Source: Gonocerus acuteangulatus
Taxonomy: Eukaryota > Arthropoda > Insecta > Hemiptera > Coreidae
Reading direction: 5' to 3'
NCBI GenBank assembly: GCA_946811695.1
Contig: OX328126.1
Span: forward strand, 10,522,246-10,586,245
DNA: 64,000 nt
This document shows, one piece after another, positions 10,400 through 21,567 of this stretch; position 1 is the first letter of the stretch, and each line of letters starts with the position of its first letter. A program made the position numbers and the translations under genes. A model generated the notes under the pieces. That model was not told where the DNA came from and made no database searches. It worked only from the letters and a program-made list of their open reading frames with translations.

Positions 10400-10985
10400 A
10401 ATCTACGAGATCTTCTTAGTAGCTCTGAAACTGTCAACATTTAATCGTTGTAAGCGAAAATTATAATAAAGTGGAATACGTTGAGAGCAGTCAATAGTAT
10501 TATACTATTGGTTGTTAATTTATTCAACTAAGCACTCTAAAATACATTTTGAAATATACATATCTCTACATATCTCATCCAGAACATCGGTGACTATTTC
10601 GGCTTCAGTCACCGCACACTACGACATCTTAATGGTCTCTTCACAGGATTATCCGACAGTCTGGAACGACGTCTTGTCATCCGTCCACTGGTCGGAAATC
10701 GTCAACAGAATCGATGCGACTTATTCCACTTTCGTTTGATTTTAAAAATCCAGCTTTCTTAAACCCGAGGGGGGAATATCTAAACAAGATTTTAGATTGT
10801 CCGCCTCTCTGTTCACTTCCCATTGGAGGCTCAGAATCGTAAAGAATTCGAATTGTCCAAAATTTATTTACATTCTTTATGCACTGAATTCAAATTAAAG
10901 ACGATTTCGAATTATGGAAGTTGAATTATCCATGTTTCACTATATTATAATTGAAGTATTAACGGAATCGTGGCAAGATGCCGCA
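10400..10985. other. Possible decayed Tigger-like remnant
   Basis: 10850-10935 contains CGAATTGTCCAAAATTTA and TTCGAATTATGGAAGTTGAA, which resemble pogo/Tigger ends. The 10512-10739 frame has no recognisable motif. Weak evidence. Confidence 0.25.
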
Positions 10986-11246
10986 GTTCTAGCAATGGTA
11001 TTTTTTTTTTTTTTTAATTTATTTTAAGAGCTTCGCAACGAAGGTGACTTGCTCTTTTTAAATTACAAAACAAAATATACACTATACAAAAGTAGAAACT
11101 TATGGAACTAAATATTACAAAAATGTTAAGAATAAGAAATAGGAGCTAACATTATTTACAGTATTGCTATTTACAATATAGACATTATATTTACATAATA
11201 TTTATTTACATACGTATGACTGAAACTACTAACATCAATTAATGGT

Positions 11247-11472
11247 GGGGTCTCCCGTGGTCTAATGGTTAGCGCCTTGGATTCATAAGCGGGAGATAGT
11301 GGGTTCGATCCCCACCTCCGGCAGGAATTTTCTCATCTCAAGGCTCGTTGGGAAAATTCCTCGCTGTATCCTGGATGTCGGCGCTAATGACCTAGAAGTA
11401 GAGGCGCCGTAAAAAAAAAAAATAAATAAAAAAAAAATAAATAAAAAAAATAAATAAATAAATAAAATAAAA
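11247..11472 (+). mobile_element. SINE-A, complete, with 13-bp target duplication
   Basis: Flanked by ATCAATTAATGGT at 11234-11246 and 11473-11485. The head is tRNA-like: A box GTGGTCTAATGGTTAGCGC, an anticodon-loop-like TTCATAA, B box GGGTTCGATCCCC. The body has AGGAATTTTCTCATCTC and CTGGATGTCGGCGCTAATG. The 3' domain ends AGGCGCCGTAAAA, followed by an A/AAAT tail. This is the best reference copy of the family in the window. Confidence 0.92.
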
Positions 11473-11619
11473 ATCAATTAATGGTTCATGGAGGACACTG
11501 CATTTTTGAGGCCTTCCTTTAATAGCCATTTCGTGTTAAAAAAGAAAAAAAAATTAATTGAAATCAGAATATTATTATACCATCGAAATATTATCTAAAT
11601 TGTTTCCTGGAATCAAATT

Positions 11620-11772
11620 TTTGTGTGTATATTTTGTGTTGTTTTAAAAATGTTAATATATCGTTAATGAAGGGGCTACCCTCTGTCAGTAGTTCCTGTA
11701 TGTTGTACGGTAATTTTAGTTGTTCTCGTATTCTGCATTCCGTTAGTAAGTGTTTTACTGTCATTGGAACGT

Positions 11773-11843
<71 letters not shown>

Positions 11844-12310
11844 AATATGTTTATACTCTATACCACACAAACACTCTATTTCTAGGATTAACACACTGCA
11901 GTGTTTAAAATAAAGTCTATCAATTATTTATAAGGGAAAAATGTCACAAAAACCCTGACTTATACTACTAACTACTAAGATACATCCTATAATGATAATA
12001 TAAAATTAACGATAACTAAAATAATTAATGATAAATAATACTTAATTACAATGATAATGATAATAATTATTTGAAGAGATATTACACTGATAAGTAATAG
12101 GAGAGGTAATAATAATAGATAATAATAGTAATAATATAATAATAATTAATAATTACTAGACATAAAACTAATTGAGCAAACTAAATTCATTAAAGACTGA
12201 TATGAGATAATAGGAGATAATAATAATATGAGATAATAATACGTCATTGGAACGTTACACTGTAGCACTGGTATATTGTTGTAAGCAGTTTTCTGTTCAA
12301 TTATATATCA
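11620..12310 (-). pseudogene. LINE ORF2 C-terminus, split by an insertion
   Basis: On the minus strand, reading across the insertion at 11773-12242, the peptide is KTAYNNIPVLQCNVPMTVKH, then LLTECRIREQLKLPY, then NDILTFLKQHKIY. This fits the conserved end of RNase H-bearing insect LINEs: a C-x-C-like pair, TVKHLLTECxxxxxxR, then a terminal FLK segment. Only this C-terminal tip is visible. Confidence 0.6.
11773..12242 (-). mobile_element. Retro-inserted sequence with long poly(A) and 13-bp duplication
   Basis: GTCATTGGAACGT at 11760-11772 is repeated exactly at 12243-12255. The insert begins with a run of about 60 T (a poly(A) tail on the minus strand), then AT-rich sequence with ATAATAAT repeats. 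The hallmarks are target-primed retrotransposition. The source (LINE, SINE or processed transcript) is not recognisable. Confidence 0.8.
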
Positions 12311-12436
12311 ACCCTCTTATTATCATCCTGTTTTTGACTGTTTAGACGACCCAAACTGTGTTTTTAACATCGTCTTTGAAAGGTTTTAATAATAAATGAA
12401 CATCAGTCATGACGTGATCTATTCATTAATTCATCA

Positions 12437-12600
12437 CTAGCTGACTACCCGTGCTTCACCACGGCCGATAAGTATTTTTTATATTGAGTTAAATAAGATA
12501 TGATCAAAATTAACGCTACTACATAATTTCGTACAGCTTATTATTGCACGGACTTCAAAGTTACACCATGTGGAGGTAACCGTGCTTGTTTCCCTTGGAG

Positions 12601-12664
<64 letters not shown>

Positions 12665-13571
12665 CAATCGCTTGAAAAGTAAGGTAAACAGAGGCAAATA
12701 CACGTTGAAAAGCATAAAACTAACAAATTCGAAGTTTTAAGAACTTATCTCTTCGATTGACATCGCCCCACCGAACATTACAACAGAATCTTATTGGAGA
12801 GAATTTAGTAACCTTTCGAATAGCCGCCTTCCACTTACTACGATTTCCCAACCGTTTTCAAAATATTTTAGAAAATATACCGAGATCCAAAAACTTTGTA
12901 TCACCATTCATACAATTTTTTTTTCATATACTTCGTTTCTGAATACCCAAACAGAAAATTAGTTTTGAAAAGAATTTCTATCAATTTTTCTGGTAAATGG
13001 CTACAGAACTCGCTTTAAAAATGGTTTCATTCGTTTTCCTACGTTAAGGAACCTTTCACACAAATTTCGCTCCAAAAACCATTTTCCAGTAAACGGATTC
13101 AACTGGTTAATGAACTTGACCTTTTAAATGAGAAGAAAGATTTTTGTACCAAATGTTATCAAAATCGATCCTTTTTTGAGCCGATGAGGAACTTCTTAAT
13201 AATTCAAACACCCCTAAAAGTACTTAAACATTTGAATTTCAAAAAAACCTTTCTTAGCGAGTGTTTACACTCTAAACGTATTGTCCGCGCAAAATTCAAA
13301 TTTTTGTGTCAAGTGGTTCGGGATATTATTACCTCGGATGGGCCATCACCAGGGCGTAAACTCTATGAGGAGCAAACTCACATTTTATTTCTTTTTTTAA
13401 TGTGATTGATATTACATTAATATCAAAAAATCCTTTCTTAGCGAGTGCCTACGTTATATAGGGAGTGTCCATGCAAAATTTCAAAATTTTCTGTCGAGCG
13501 GTTTGGGCTGGGGGATGATAGGTCAGCGAGTGAGTCAGTGAGTGAGTGGTATTTGACAAATATATAGTAGA
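12437..13571 (-). mobile_element. Helitron copy 1 of a head-to-tail pair
   Basis: Minus orientation. The 3' end is CTAG at 12437-12440, preceded by the hairpin CCGTG-CTTCAC-CACGG at 12449-12464; the host base before it is A. The 5' TC end is the GA at 13570-13571, preceded (plus strand) by the GTGAGTGAGTGG block and GGTTTGGGCTGGGGGATGAT. No Rep or helicase coding sequence. The interior has a poly(A) run at 12604-12659 and the repeat block (TTCGAAGTTTTAAGAACTTA...) shared with 20735 and 42915. Confidence 0.85.
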
Positions 13572-14370
13572 CTAGCTGAATACCCGTGCTTCGTCACGGC
13601 AGATAAGTAGTTATTTTATTGCGTTAAATGATGTATCATCGAAATTAACACTCCTACTTAATTTTGTGCAGTTTATTATAGCACGGTTCCCGTCATACAA
13701 TAAGTTAGTCATCAGTTTATAGGTAATCAAAGTATAATGTTTCTTGACATTGGGATGCTCCGCACCAGTATTAAAAAACAGATAACGTAGAGATAACCCG
13801 TTATCTATAGGTTACCAGCGTGGGCGTATATAAGGGCAACTGAGGGATGTGCAGCCCCCCCCCAAAAGATTTCGATTTGATGGTAAAAAATGTGTCTTAA
13901 AAACCTTAAAAATAAATTAAATAAGATCATTTCTTTAATAAGCACAATTGGTTTGATCCATTCCTTTTTCATTCCAAAGATCATTTCATTTTAGTTCTAA
14001 TAGCGTTTTATTTGCCTAAAACTATTCCAAGTTGATAGTATTCCATACTCCAGTAATTCAAGGACTGCCATCATAGTGGAAATTAACCTCAATTAAAAAT
14101 AATACTATGAAATACGGTAACAGCTGTTCTTTATCGTCCTAGCAACGCTTTCTACCTAGGCTTGCCTGCTCTAACCAACTCAAACTTTAAACCCCTCTAA
14201 AAATACTTAAAAATTCGAATATCAAAAAATCCTTTCTTAGCGAGTGCCTACGTTCTATAGGGAGTGTCCATGCAAAATTTCAAAATTTTCTGTCGAGCGG
14301 TTTGGGCTGGGGGATGATAGGTCAGTGAGTGAGTGAGTGAGTGAGTGGTACTTGACAAACATATTGTAGA
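13572..14370 (-). mobile_element. Helitron copy 2 of a head-to-tail pair
   Basis: Begins with CTAG at 13572 immediately after the last base of copy 1 and carries the hairpin CCGTG-CTTCGT-CACGG. It ends GTAGA at 14366-14370 and is followed by T. The roughly 150 bp at the 5' end are almost identical to copy 1; the bodies differ. A GATAACCCGTTATCTATAGG block at 13795 resembles the SINE tail motif. Confidence 0.85.
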
Positions 14371-14559
14371 TTATTATACATAGGATCCTTCCTTTGTAAC
14401 TATGATTGTACGTACATGGGACTATTGTTCCTACGTATAGTCATATTATGCATAGAACCTATGTTGTAAATAGAAACTGTTGCGATTATATATAGTCGTT
14501 TTGTACATAGGAACTATTTTCTTCGTTTATATGTTTGTTCTTAAAAATGTTTTGTTTTT

Positions 14560-14900
14560 ACAAATTTTATTTTTAGCTGTCTGTTATTCACAAACTCAAT
14601 TATATATAATAATTAGATTAGAATTAAAGATATATAATTAGATTGATACACACTATAATGTAATTGGATTCATAATTATTATGTAATATGTTAATTATTA
14701 AGAATTTATAATTATTGTATAAGATGTTAATTACTATGGATCTATAATTATTATGTAATATGTTAATTATTAAGGATTTATAATTATTGTATAAGATGTT
14801 AATTACTATTGATTTATAATTATTATGTGTTTCCATTTTATATGTGTATCTGGGCGAAACGCTGTCAATGCGGGATGCTCATAAATAAATTATAAAAAAA
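14560..14900 (+). mobile_element. LINE-like 3' end with AT-rich tandem repeat
   Basis: TTTTAGCTGTCTGTTATTCACAAAC at 14569 matches 58735. Between about 14620 and 14825 a unit of roughly 72 bp (TAATTATTATGTAATATGTTAA...) repeats nearly three times. The end is GCTCATAAATAAATTATAAAAA. No ORF is attached. Confidence 0.5.
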
Positions 14901-15168
14901 AAAAAAAAATATTCGAAATTAACATTATTCTATATTAGACAACCTAATATATTTTCTCTTTAACAAAATATTGTTTCTCTCTAAGCTAATATCTTAGCCG
15001 ATTAACCAACAACACATTAACCACAAACCCGGCCAAACCTCCAACTTCGATTTTACGTCCTATCTTCATTGGCATTTTACAACTTTACAACAAATTATAT
15101 ATTTTAGGCAAATATCACTTAAACAGTTGACCTAACTTTACATAATTTTTTTTTTTTTTTTGTTTCAG

Positions 15169-15366
15169 ATCTCGTTTTTCACGACTTCCTACGTGATCCC
15201 ATTGCTCCTGATAATCGGGCTGTACCTGGTGATGTTGGTGAGACTGTGGGGTGGGACTGCACCTGGTGGGAGGTGTTCGGCAGAATCAAGAAGGGGAAAG
15301 AGGAGGGTCACCAGGATGGTTATTGTCGTCGTCACCATATTCGCCATTTGCTGGTTCCCCATTCAA
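15169..15366 (+). CDS. AstA-R: Allatostatin-A receptor, internal exon (TM5 to TM6)
   Basis: A class A GPCR exon of 66 codons, phase 0 at both ends. The acceptor is a T-run plus TTTCAG (15148-15168) and the donor is GTAAGT at 15367. The peptide begins ISFFTTSYVIPLLLIIGLYL (TM5 with the conserved Pro), then RLWGGTAPGGRCSAESRRGK in the third intracellular loop, and ends in TM6 with the F-x-x-CWFP motif. APGGRxSAESRRGKxRVTRM followed by a Val-rich TM6 is, as I recall the family, characteristic of insect allatostatin-A (galanin-like) receptors, which bind FGL-amide neuropeptides at the plasma membrane through Gi-type signalling. I found no neighbouring exons for TM1-4 or TM7, so the flanking introns must be long. 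This is the only confident host coding sequence in the window. A retained-intron reading frame runs on past the donor but is not expected to be translated. Confidence 0.9.
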
Positions 15367-15474
15367 GTAAGTACCAAATAATTTTAACTTATATATATAT
15401 ACACATATATATAAATTCTGGTGAATGATGACCCGATATATATTTTTTCACTTTTTCTTGTTTCTTTTTCTGGC

Positions 15475-15620
15475 AGGGGGTCAATAAAGTAGTACACACT
15501 TTTTTCACTTTAACTACTTTATTTTGTATGTTTCGACCGACATGTTGCGTTCTTCAGGGGCTTTCCTTATCAGGAAGTCCTCTCGTCGTGTTGTCTAGCT
15601 TGAGTCAGGCGTAATACGCC
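15475..15620 (-). mobile_element. Penelope-like terminal sequence
   Basis: On the minus strand: CCTGAAGAACGCAACATGTC, GGTCGAAACATACAAAATAA. The CTGAAGA...CGAAAC-ATAAA arrangement is the degenerate hammerhead/pLTR end seen in PLE-B. It is followed by a TA tract at 15657-15715. It may be the inverted 5' end of the Penelope element at 16020, but the sequence differs from that element's 3' end. Confidence 0.5.
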
Positions 15621-15653
15621 TAATATATATTTATATATACGCGTAATACGCGT

Positions 15654-15656
<3 letters not shown>

Positions 15657-15715
<59 letters not shown>
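15657..15715. repeat. (TA)n microsatellite
   Basis: About 58 bp of TA. A second-tier simple repeat, a T-run, lies at 15871-15887. Confidence 0.95.
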
Positions 15716-15720
<5 letters not shown>

Positions 15721-16029
15721 ATAATTTAATCTTTTACACCTCGCAAAATATCAAAGGACACAAGTTGTAGCTCTCACCGAAACACAGATGTACCATTTGC
15801 TTATCACCCAAAAATGAGCATTTATATTTCTAATTCACTTCTGAAAACTACTACAAAAAATAAATAAACATTTTTTTTTTTTTTTTTAAGTGTTTATTGA
15901 TAGAATGGCTGCAAAATTCGTCTGTATTATGAATGCCGCTGGTGCAAATTTCTCATCAATCACAAATGGAACTATTTCTTGAATAAAATAATTGTAGTTT
16001 TATCCACAGATTCAATTAAAAATATTATT

Positions 16030-18405
16030 TAAAATGAATTAGGACATAGTAAGGAATGTAAGGCACTGAAGAAAATAAAAAATAAAATAAAGGAACATAA
16101 TTTAATTGTAGTTAAAGCGGATAAAAGTCACTCAACGGTAATATTGGCTAGAGATGACTATGATGCTAAAGTGGTTTCCATGTTGGCTTCAGAGGGGTGG
16201 GAGCCGATGAAAGTCACTCAACGGTAATATTGGATAGAGATGACTATGATGCTAAAGTGGTTTCCATGTTCATGTTGGCTTCAGAGGGGTGGGAGCCGAT
16301 GAAAGTCACTCAACGGTAATATTGGCTAGAGATGACTATGATGCTAAAGTGGTTTCCATGTTGGCTTCCGAGGGGTGGGAGCCGATGAAAGTCACTCAAC
16401 GGTAATATTGGATAGAGATGACTATGATGCTAAAGTGGTTTCCATGTTGGCTTCCGAGGGGTGGGAGCCGATGAAAGTCACTCAACGGTAATATTGGCTA
16501 GAGATGACTATGATGCTAAAGTGGTTTCCATGTTGACTTCCGAGGGGTGGGAGCCGATGAAAGTCACTCAACGGTAATATTGGCTAGAGATGACTATGAT
16601 GCTAAAGTGGTTTCTATGTTGGCTTCCGAGGGGTGGGAGCCGATGAAAGTCACTCAACGGTAATATTGGCTAGAGATGACTATGATGCTAAAGTGGTTTC
16701 CATGTTGGCTTCCGAGGGGTGGGAGCCGATGAAAGTCACTCAACGGTAATATTGGATAGAGATAACTATGATGCTAAAGTGGTTTCCATGTTGGCTTCCG
16801 AGGGGTGGGAGCCGATGAAAAAGGATCCTACGGAAGATTACAATGAGCAAATTAAAAGAAATCTAAAGTCCGTTTCTCTATTATTAACTCCCGAGGAAAA
16901 AGATCACATAATACAAATGAATCAGTAGCCACCTCTGTTATATTGCCTACCTAAAGTACACAAACCGGGACATCCATTAAGACCTATAGTATCATTTAAC
17001 TCAGCTCCGTCAGAAAAACTTGCTAAGAAATTAATTCAAACTTTTAATAACCTGACAAATTTTAAACCGGCTAACACTGTTTTAAATAATATTGACCTCA
17101 TTGAGAAATTGAATAGCATCAATCCTGACGCGTTGCCGGAGAACAGGCTCCTTGTATCTTTTGATGTGACTAACATGTTCTCAAACATACCGCCAGATCA
17201 CGCAGTCAGCCTATTTAAAAAAGTATTAAATAACAGAAAAATCAATCCTGTAGTTATTTCAGAATTCATACAATTACTTAAAATCTGCTTACGCCAAAAT
17301 TATTGTAAATATCAGGGAAAATTTTTCAAACAAAACACAGGCCTTGTTATGGGTTCTCCCATTAGCCCTTTAGCAACTGACATTTTTCATAAATACTAAG
17401 AAAAATCCATTCTATGGTCGGATCAAATTTTGGTACAGGTATGTAGATGACGTACTGTTGGAGTTTTCAGGGTTGCGTGAGGAATTGACTGGATTGTTAA
17501 AGTACGCTAATGGATGTCATCGGTCTATTCGATTCACGTTTGAATTGGAAGTTGAGGGAGTGTTATGCTTTTTAGACTTACAGATAACGAGAGAGAAGAA
17601 GGCTCACTCATTTCGCATATATAGGAAGCCCACTTTCACAGATACCATGATTCCATCTGACTCGAGTCATAGTTATAGGCACAAATTGTCTAGTTTTATA
17701 TATTTAGTTGACCTAATGCTGAGGATCCCACTTAGTAAAGGAGACTATCAAAAAGAACTAAATGCCATAAAACACCTAGCACAGGTGAATGGTTATGGAA
17801 AAACGTTAGTGGATAAACTAGTGAAGAGACGTCTCAAAAAAATATATGGGAACGATGGGGACAAAGAAGAGTCGCATAAAACATCGATCAAATGGTGTTC
17901 TATGCCATATATAGAAGGTCTTTCAGACAAGTTGGGGCAACAGTTAGGTAGCCAAGGAATTAATGTGGCTTTCAAAAACCTTGGCTCTTTAAAGTCTCTA
18001 CTGTGTAATGCCAAGGAAAAAGTACCCTTAGTGGAGAAGTCCGGGATTTACAAGATGAAATGTACATCGTGTGAGGCGTCTTATATTGGACAGTGTGGTC
18101 GAAAATTGAAGAAGAGGTGTTATGAGCATATGACGTATAACTCTTCTGAAATGTTCACTCATTTGCAAAAAGAGGACCACAATAAAGAGGCCCTAGATGT
18201 AACTTTGTTGCACAATGTTAAAAAGGGGTATAAGATGAACGTCCTAGAAGGGATTGAGATTAAATTAGATAAACTAATAAATAAAGGTAAAAATCTCAAT
18301 ACGAGGACGGATACTTGGCGTTTGAAATACGGGACTGAAGAAGGATCCCGGCTCGGAGAGTTCCCAAGAAGAGACCACAGTCTACGGGTGAACCGCCTGC
18401 AGTGA
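16030..18405 (+). pseudogene. Penelope reverse transcriptase plus GIY-YIG endonuclease, broken
   Basis: Penelope proteins couple a telomerase-related RT to a C-terminal GIY-YIG nuclease that nicks the target. Pieces in order: an N-terminal segment (KIKEHNLIVVKADKSHSTVI) that is interrupted by an 86-bp tandem array; LPKVHKPGHPLRPIVSFNSA just after an in-frame TAG at 16926; LVSFDVTNMFSNIP at about 17155; GLVMGSPISPLATDIF near 17341; a frameshift near 17400; RYVDD at 17437-17451 (catalytic Asp pair at 17446-17451); LCFLDLQITR and the thumb; then GIYKMKCTSCEASYIGQCGR from 18043 with KKRCYEH. The last 315 codons are open. The array, one stop and one frameshift make it non-functional, though catalytic residues persist. 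Confidence 0.9.
16127..16820 (+). repeat. 86-bp tandem repeat in the Penelope ORF, 8 copies
   Basis: GTCACTCAACGG begins at 16127, 16213, 16305, 16391, 16477, 16563, 16649 and 16735. The second unit carries a 6-bp extra CATGTT. Each unit codes for the N-terminal segment SHSTVILxRDxYDAKVVSML; 86 is not a multiple of three, so only the last copy stays in frame with the RT. Confidence 0.95.
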
Positions 18406-18503
18406 AGAACTGGGTGGGTGTCTCAGCATTAGGTTTTATTTTTATTTTTAACTTGTGATATACTGGTATGTTTTTTATTTATGTACTTATTTATTTATTT
18501 TTC

Positions 18504-18970
18504 TTACGTGTGCTTGGACAGAAAGTGTGTATTTTCCTGTTTTTAATGTATATTTGAGTATGAATGCTTGTGTGGTTGATTACGTGTGCTTGGACAGAAA
18601 GTGTGTATTTTGCTGTTTTTAATGTATATCTGAGTATGAATGCTTGTGTGGTTGATTACGTGTGCTTGGACAGAAAGTGTGTATTTTGCTGTTTTTAATG
18701 TATATCTGAGTATGAATGCTTGTGTGGTTGATTACGTGTGCTTGGACAGAAAGTGTGTATTTTGCTGTTTTTAATGTATATCTGAGTATGAATGCTTGTG
18801 TGGTTGATTACGTGTGCTTGGACAGAAAGTGTGTATTTTGCTGTTTTTAATTTATATCTGAGTATGAATGCTTGTGTGGTTGATTACGTGTGCTTGGACA
18901 GAAAGTGTGTATTTAGCTGTTTTTAATGTATATTTGAGTATGAATGCTTGTGTGGTTGATTACGTGTTTT
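18504..18970 (+). repeat. 76-bp tandem repeat in the Penelope 3' UTR, about 6 copies
   Basis: TTACGTGTGCTTGGACAGAA recurs at 18504, 18580, 18656, 18732, 18808 and 18884, with a partial copy at 18960. Variation is limited to single bases. It lies between the ORF stop and the 3' terminal motif. Confidence 0.95.
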
Positions 18971-19204
18971 GTGTTTTAGGATTTAATTGTTTTTATGATT
19001 GCATTGATTGTTTTTAAATGGTTTCTGACAATTCAAATTTATTTGATAAGCTTGTTCTCCGGTGTTAAAGATTATATATTTTTTTGTTTTTCTATGCTTT
19101 AGAAGCACTGAGGATGGAGCTGTAGACTCCGAAAGCATGCTTTGTCGGTGAATAAAATAAATCATTTGTGGTGGAGACCTTGGAGTTTGTTGGTTTTCCT
19201 ATTT

Positions 19205-19205
<1 letters not shown>

Positions 19206-19257
<52 letters not shown>
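19206..19257. repeat. (TA)n microsatellite
   Basis: About 50 bp of TA directly after the Penelope 3' end. Confidence 0.95.
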
Positions 19258-19262
<5 letters not shown>

Positions 19263-20355
19263 GTGCTGCCAATGGTCAAATTCGTAAAGGCTCCAGAATA
19301 TCAATCTCGTAAACTTTCTATGTGAAAAATTGTGAAAATTGTTGTAACAAATATTGTAAAGACGCCGTAAAAAATGCAGTAAAACAAACATATATAAGTC
19401 TCTAATTTTCATTAAAGGTGTTATGAATATAAAAATAGAGCTTTATTTTAAATCAAAGTTCTGTGAAATATGTAATTAAATATTTATTTTTTACAAGAAC
19501 TTCCATTTTCATCTGAAGAAAACTTCATATTTTTAATTATGTTTTATAATTATTATTGAAGTCAAATTACTTACATTAATTTTCTTCTTTCCGCTCATTT
19601 AGAAGGGTAATTGTTTCTCAGGAAAATATGAAGCTTTAATGTTATTTTAAATTCCCCATCCTTTGAAGTAATCAGTGGAAAATTGTATTTACATCCCTCA
19701 AAGAGAAAAAATTGTTGTATTTTCTTTATTTATGCAAGACTTGAAAGCGGGGATTAGAGAAATGAAAATTTCAGAGTTTTTCATTAGCTAACTTCTTAGT
19801 GTGTATTTTGAGTAATGGTGTATTTATTCATCCTCTCATTCTCTCTAGTAAATTCAGTTAAATACTAATTGTTTTCTTCACAGAAAATACTAAATTTACT
19901 CATTCATTTCTCATAAATTAAATTTAATTAGAAGTAATATTTCATAGGAAATACCATTTTATGTGGACAATTATTTTAGAATTCATTTGTCTTGATTAAA
20001 TACTATATTCCCTGCCTGAATCATAAATAGCTCCTTCTTTTCAAATGGTTTGCTAAAATATGTTTCAAACATTCGTTAGTATTATAAATTGATCAACTGC
20101 TTAGAAAAAAAAAATACACCGGAACTGCGTCATCTTAGCACTGCTCCGTTCATATCTCTAGTGCCTTGAACTTTCGTTAAAAATATAAAATAAAACCTCA
20201 ATGAGATGGAAGTTTAATGCAGGAAGAGAGGAAACTGGGAGTATCCTTAGCGGAAATGACTCCCCACCATCTCATCATTTGCTCTAGGAAACCCTTATTA
20301 CGTAGACGTTCCTCATTGTTTTACCTTCTTTTGCTGAAATACTAATTTTAATGAT
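19258..20355. other. No gene seen
   Basis: AT-rich sequence with no recognisable repeat or coding frame. 20125-20165 (GCGTCATCTTAGCACTGCTC) loosely resembles 42165-42200. Confidence 0.5.
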
Positions 20356-20359
20356 AAAC

Positions 20360-20716
20360 GGATTGTAAAAAAAAATCAGTCCCGTAACAGGCCACGAGGG
20401 CCTTGAGTGGCAGATACTATAGAGGTATCTGATTCACGACCATACGGCACTCTAGGGAGATAGTGTGGTCAGTACTATGCTCCGGCCGCCTGATTTTCCC
20501 CTTGGCTGCTTCGACTGCTAGAGTCATTAGCACCCAAGGTACCCATTGATAAATTTGTAAAGTCTGGGTGGGCCTAGGGACGGTCAGGCAGGCCGAATTC
20601 AACCCACGAACGAAGACACTAGAAGAAAAAATCTTTAGTGCTTGCTCAGGATTTGAACTCAGGTCCTCCAACTTATTAGTCCAGTGCTCTACCACTGAGC
20701 TAACCTCGCCCCTGTA
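20360..20716 (-). mobile_element. SINE-B (tRNA-Ile-like head)
   Basis: On the minus strand: A box TTAGCTCAGTGGTAGAGC, anticodon-loop-like CTAATAA (AAT, as in tRNA-Ile), B box CTGAGTTCAAATCC. The body has ACTAAAGATTTTTTCTTCTA and GTGTCTTCGTTCG, then GGCCGGAGCATAGTACTGAC and GGCCCTCGTGGCC near the 3' end. Further copies lie at 22655, 24255 and 38965. The short ORF across it is spurious. Confidence 0.85.
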
Positions 20717-20734
20717 AAACGAAAACAACTAGTT

Positions 20735-21290
20735 AAAAAGTGAGTTAAACAAAGGCAAAAACCCGATCTAAAAAAACGAACTTACACTTTCGAAGTTTCA
20801 AGCACTTATCTCTCCGATTGACATCGCCCCATAGAAAATTTCTTCAAAATCACAAGCAATTGTTAAGCTTTCGAACGGTCACCTTCCTCTTGCCATGATT
20901 TCTTAACCGTTATCGAGATATTCGCAAAAATATCCCAAAACATTTCATGCATTTAAATTTTTTTTTTTTCGAATAATTTATTAACTAAAAATGTAACAAA
21001 AATTTAGAACTCATGGATTAGAGGGTTTTCAAAGAAGTAGAAAATATTTCATCTGAATCCCACGATTCAAAGTTCTCAAACCAAAAACGAGTTACAATAA
21101 CATTTTTTCCACACTTTTCTCAAAAAAAAGGTTACAGATATCCCGTAAAAAATTGTTTCATTAGTTTTCCTATGCTAAGAAACCTATGAAACAAGTACCT
21201 GGAAGCTTAATAACTCGAAAACATAATCGTTATGATTTTTTACGCGCAAAAAAAACCATGTTCTGGTGAACCTAAACATAAAATTGTTTA
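20735..21290. repeat. Dispersed repeat shared with Helitron copy 1 and 42915
   Basis: AAAGTGAGTTAAACAAAGGC, TTTCGAAGTTTCAAGCACTT, ATTGACATCGCCCCA and GCCATGATTTCTTAACCG follow in the same order as at 12660-12870 and 42915-43110. Probably the interior of a decayed Helitron. Confidence 0.6.
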
Positions 21291-21294
21291 GTCT

Positions 21295-21375
21295 GTACAT
21301 CCGGATTGCGTCATGAAATCAACCTTATAAGAGGGGTTTCTCCCTATGGAGGGAGGAAGGAATCGCCCTTATATC
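21295..21375. repeat. Foldback-arm repeat
   Basis: TCCGGATTGCGTCATGAAAT, AACCTTATAAGAGGGGTTTC, CTCCCTATGGAGGGAGGAAG: the same family as the arms of the inverted element at 33165-33955. Confidence 0.5.
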
Positions 21376-21567
21376 TTTCCAAGTAACAACAATATATTTA
21401 CAGTAGGGCTCAAAAGTATGTTTACATAAATAATTGGGCTAATTTATTACAAATAATAGACAAAAATATGAAACTAATTTTTATAGGAAGAAACTTGGAT
21501 TCTCTATATAATTTTTCAAAAAAAGTATTTTAATTCAGAATAACGTTACAAAATCACACCTTTATAC

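Larger units (their letters stand above)
16020..19200 (+). mobile_element. Penelope-like element with coding region and two internal arrays
   Basis: Contains a broken RT plus GIY-YIG reading frame (16030-18405). After the ORF comes a 76-bp array and a 3' end with CACTGAGGATGGAGCTGTAG, ACTCCGAAAGCATG, CGGTGAATAAAATAAATC, which again has the Penelope hammerhead-like order (CTGAnGA... CGAAA... ATAAA). A TA tract follows at 19206. Boundaries are approximate; no target duplication was found. Confidence 0.8.

Noticed and set aside
11247..11330. tRNA genes at SINE-A and SINE-B heads
   Set aside because: A and B boxes are present, but acceptor stems do not close and every copy continues into a SINE body.
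11773..11850. Poly-Phe frames (also at 12541-12726 and 36484-36696)
   Set aside because: Translations of poly(T)/poly(A) tails.
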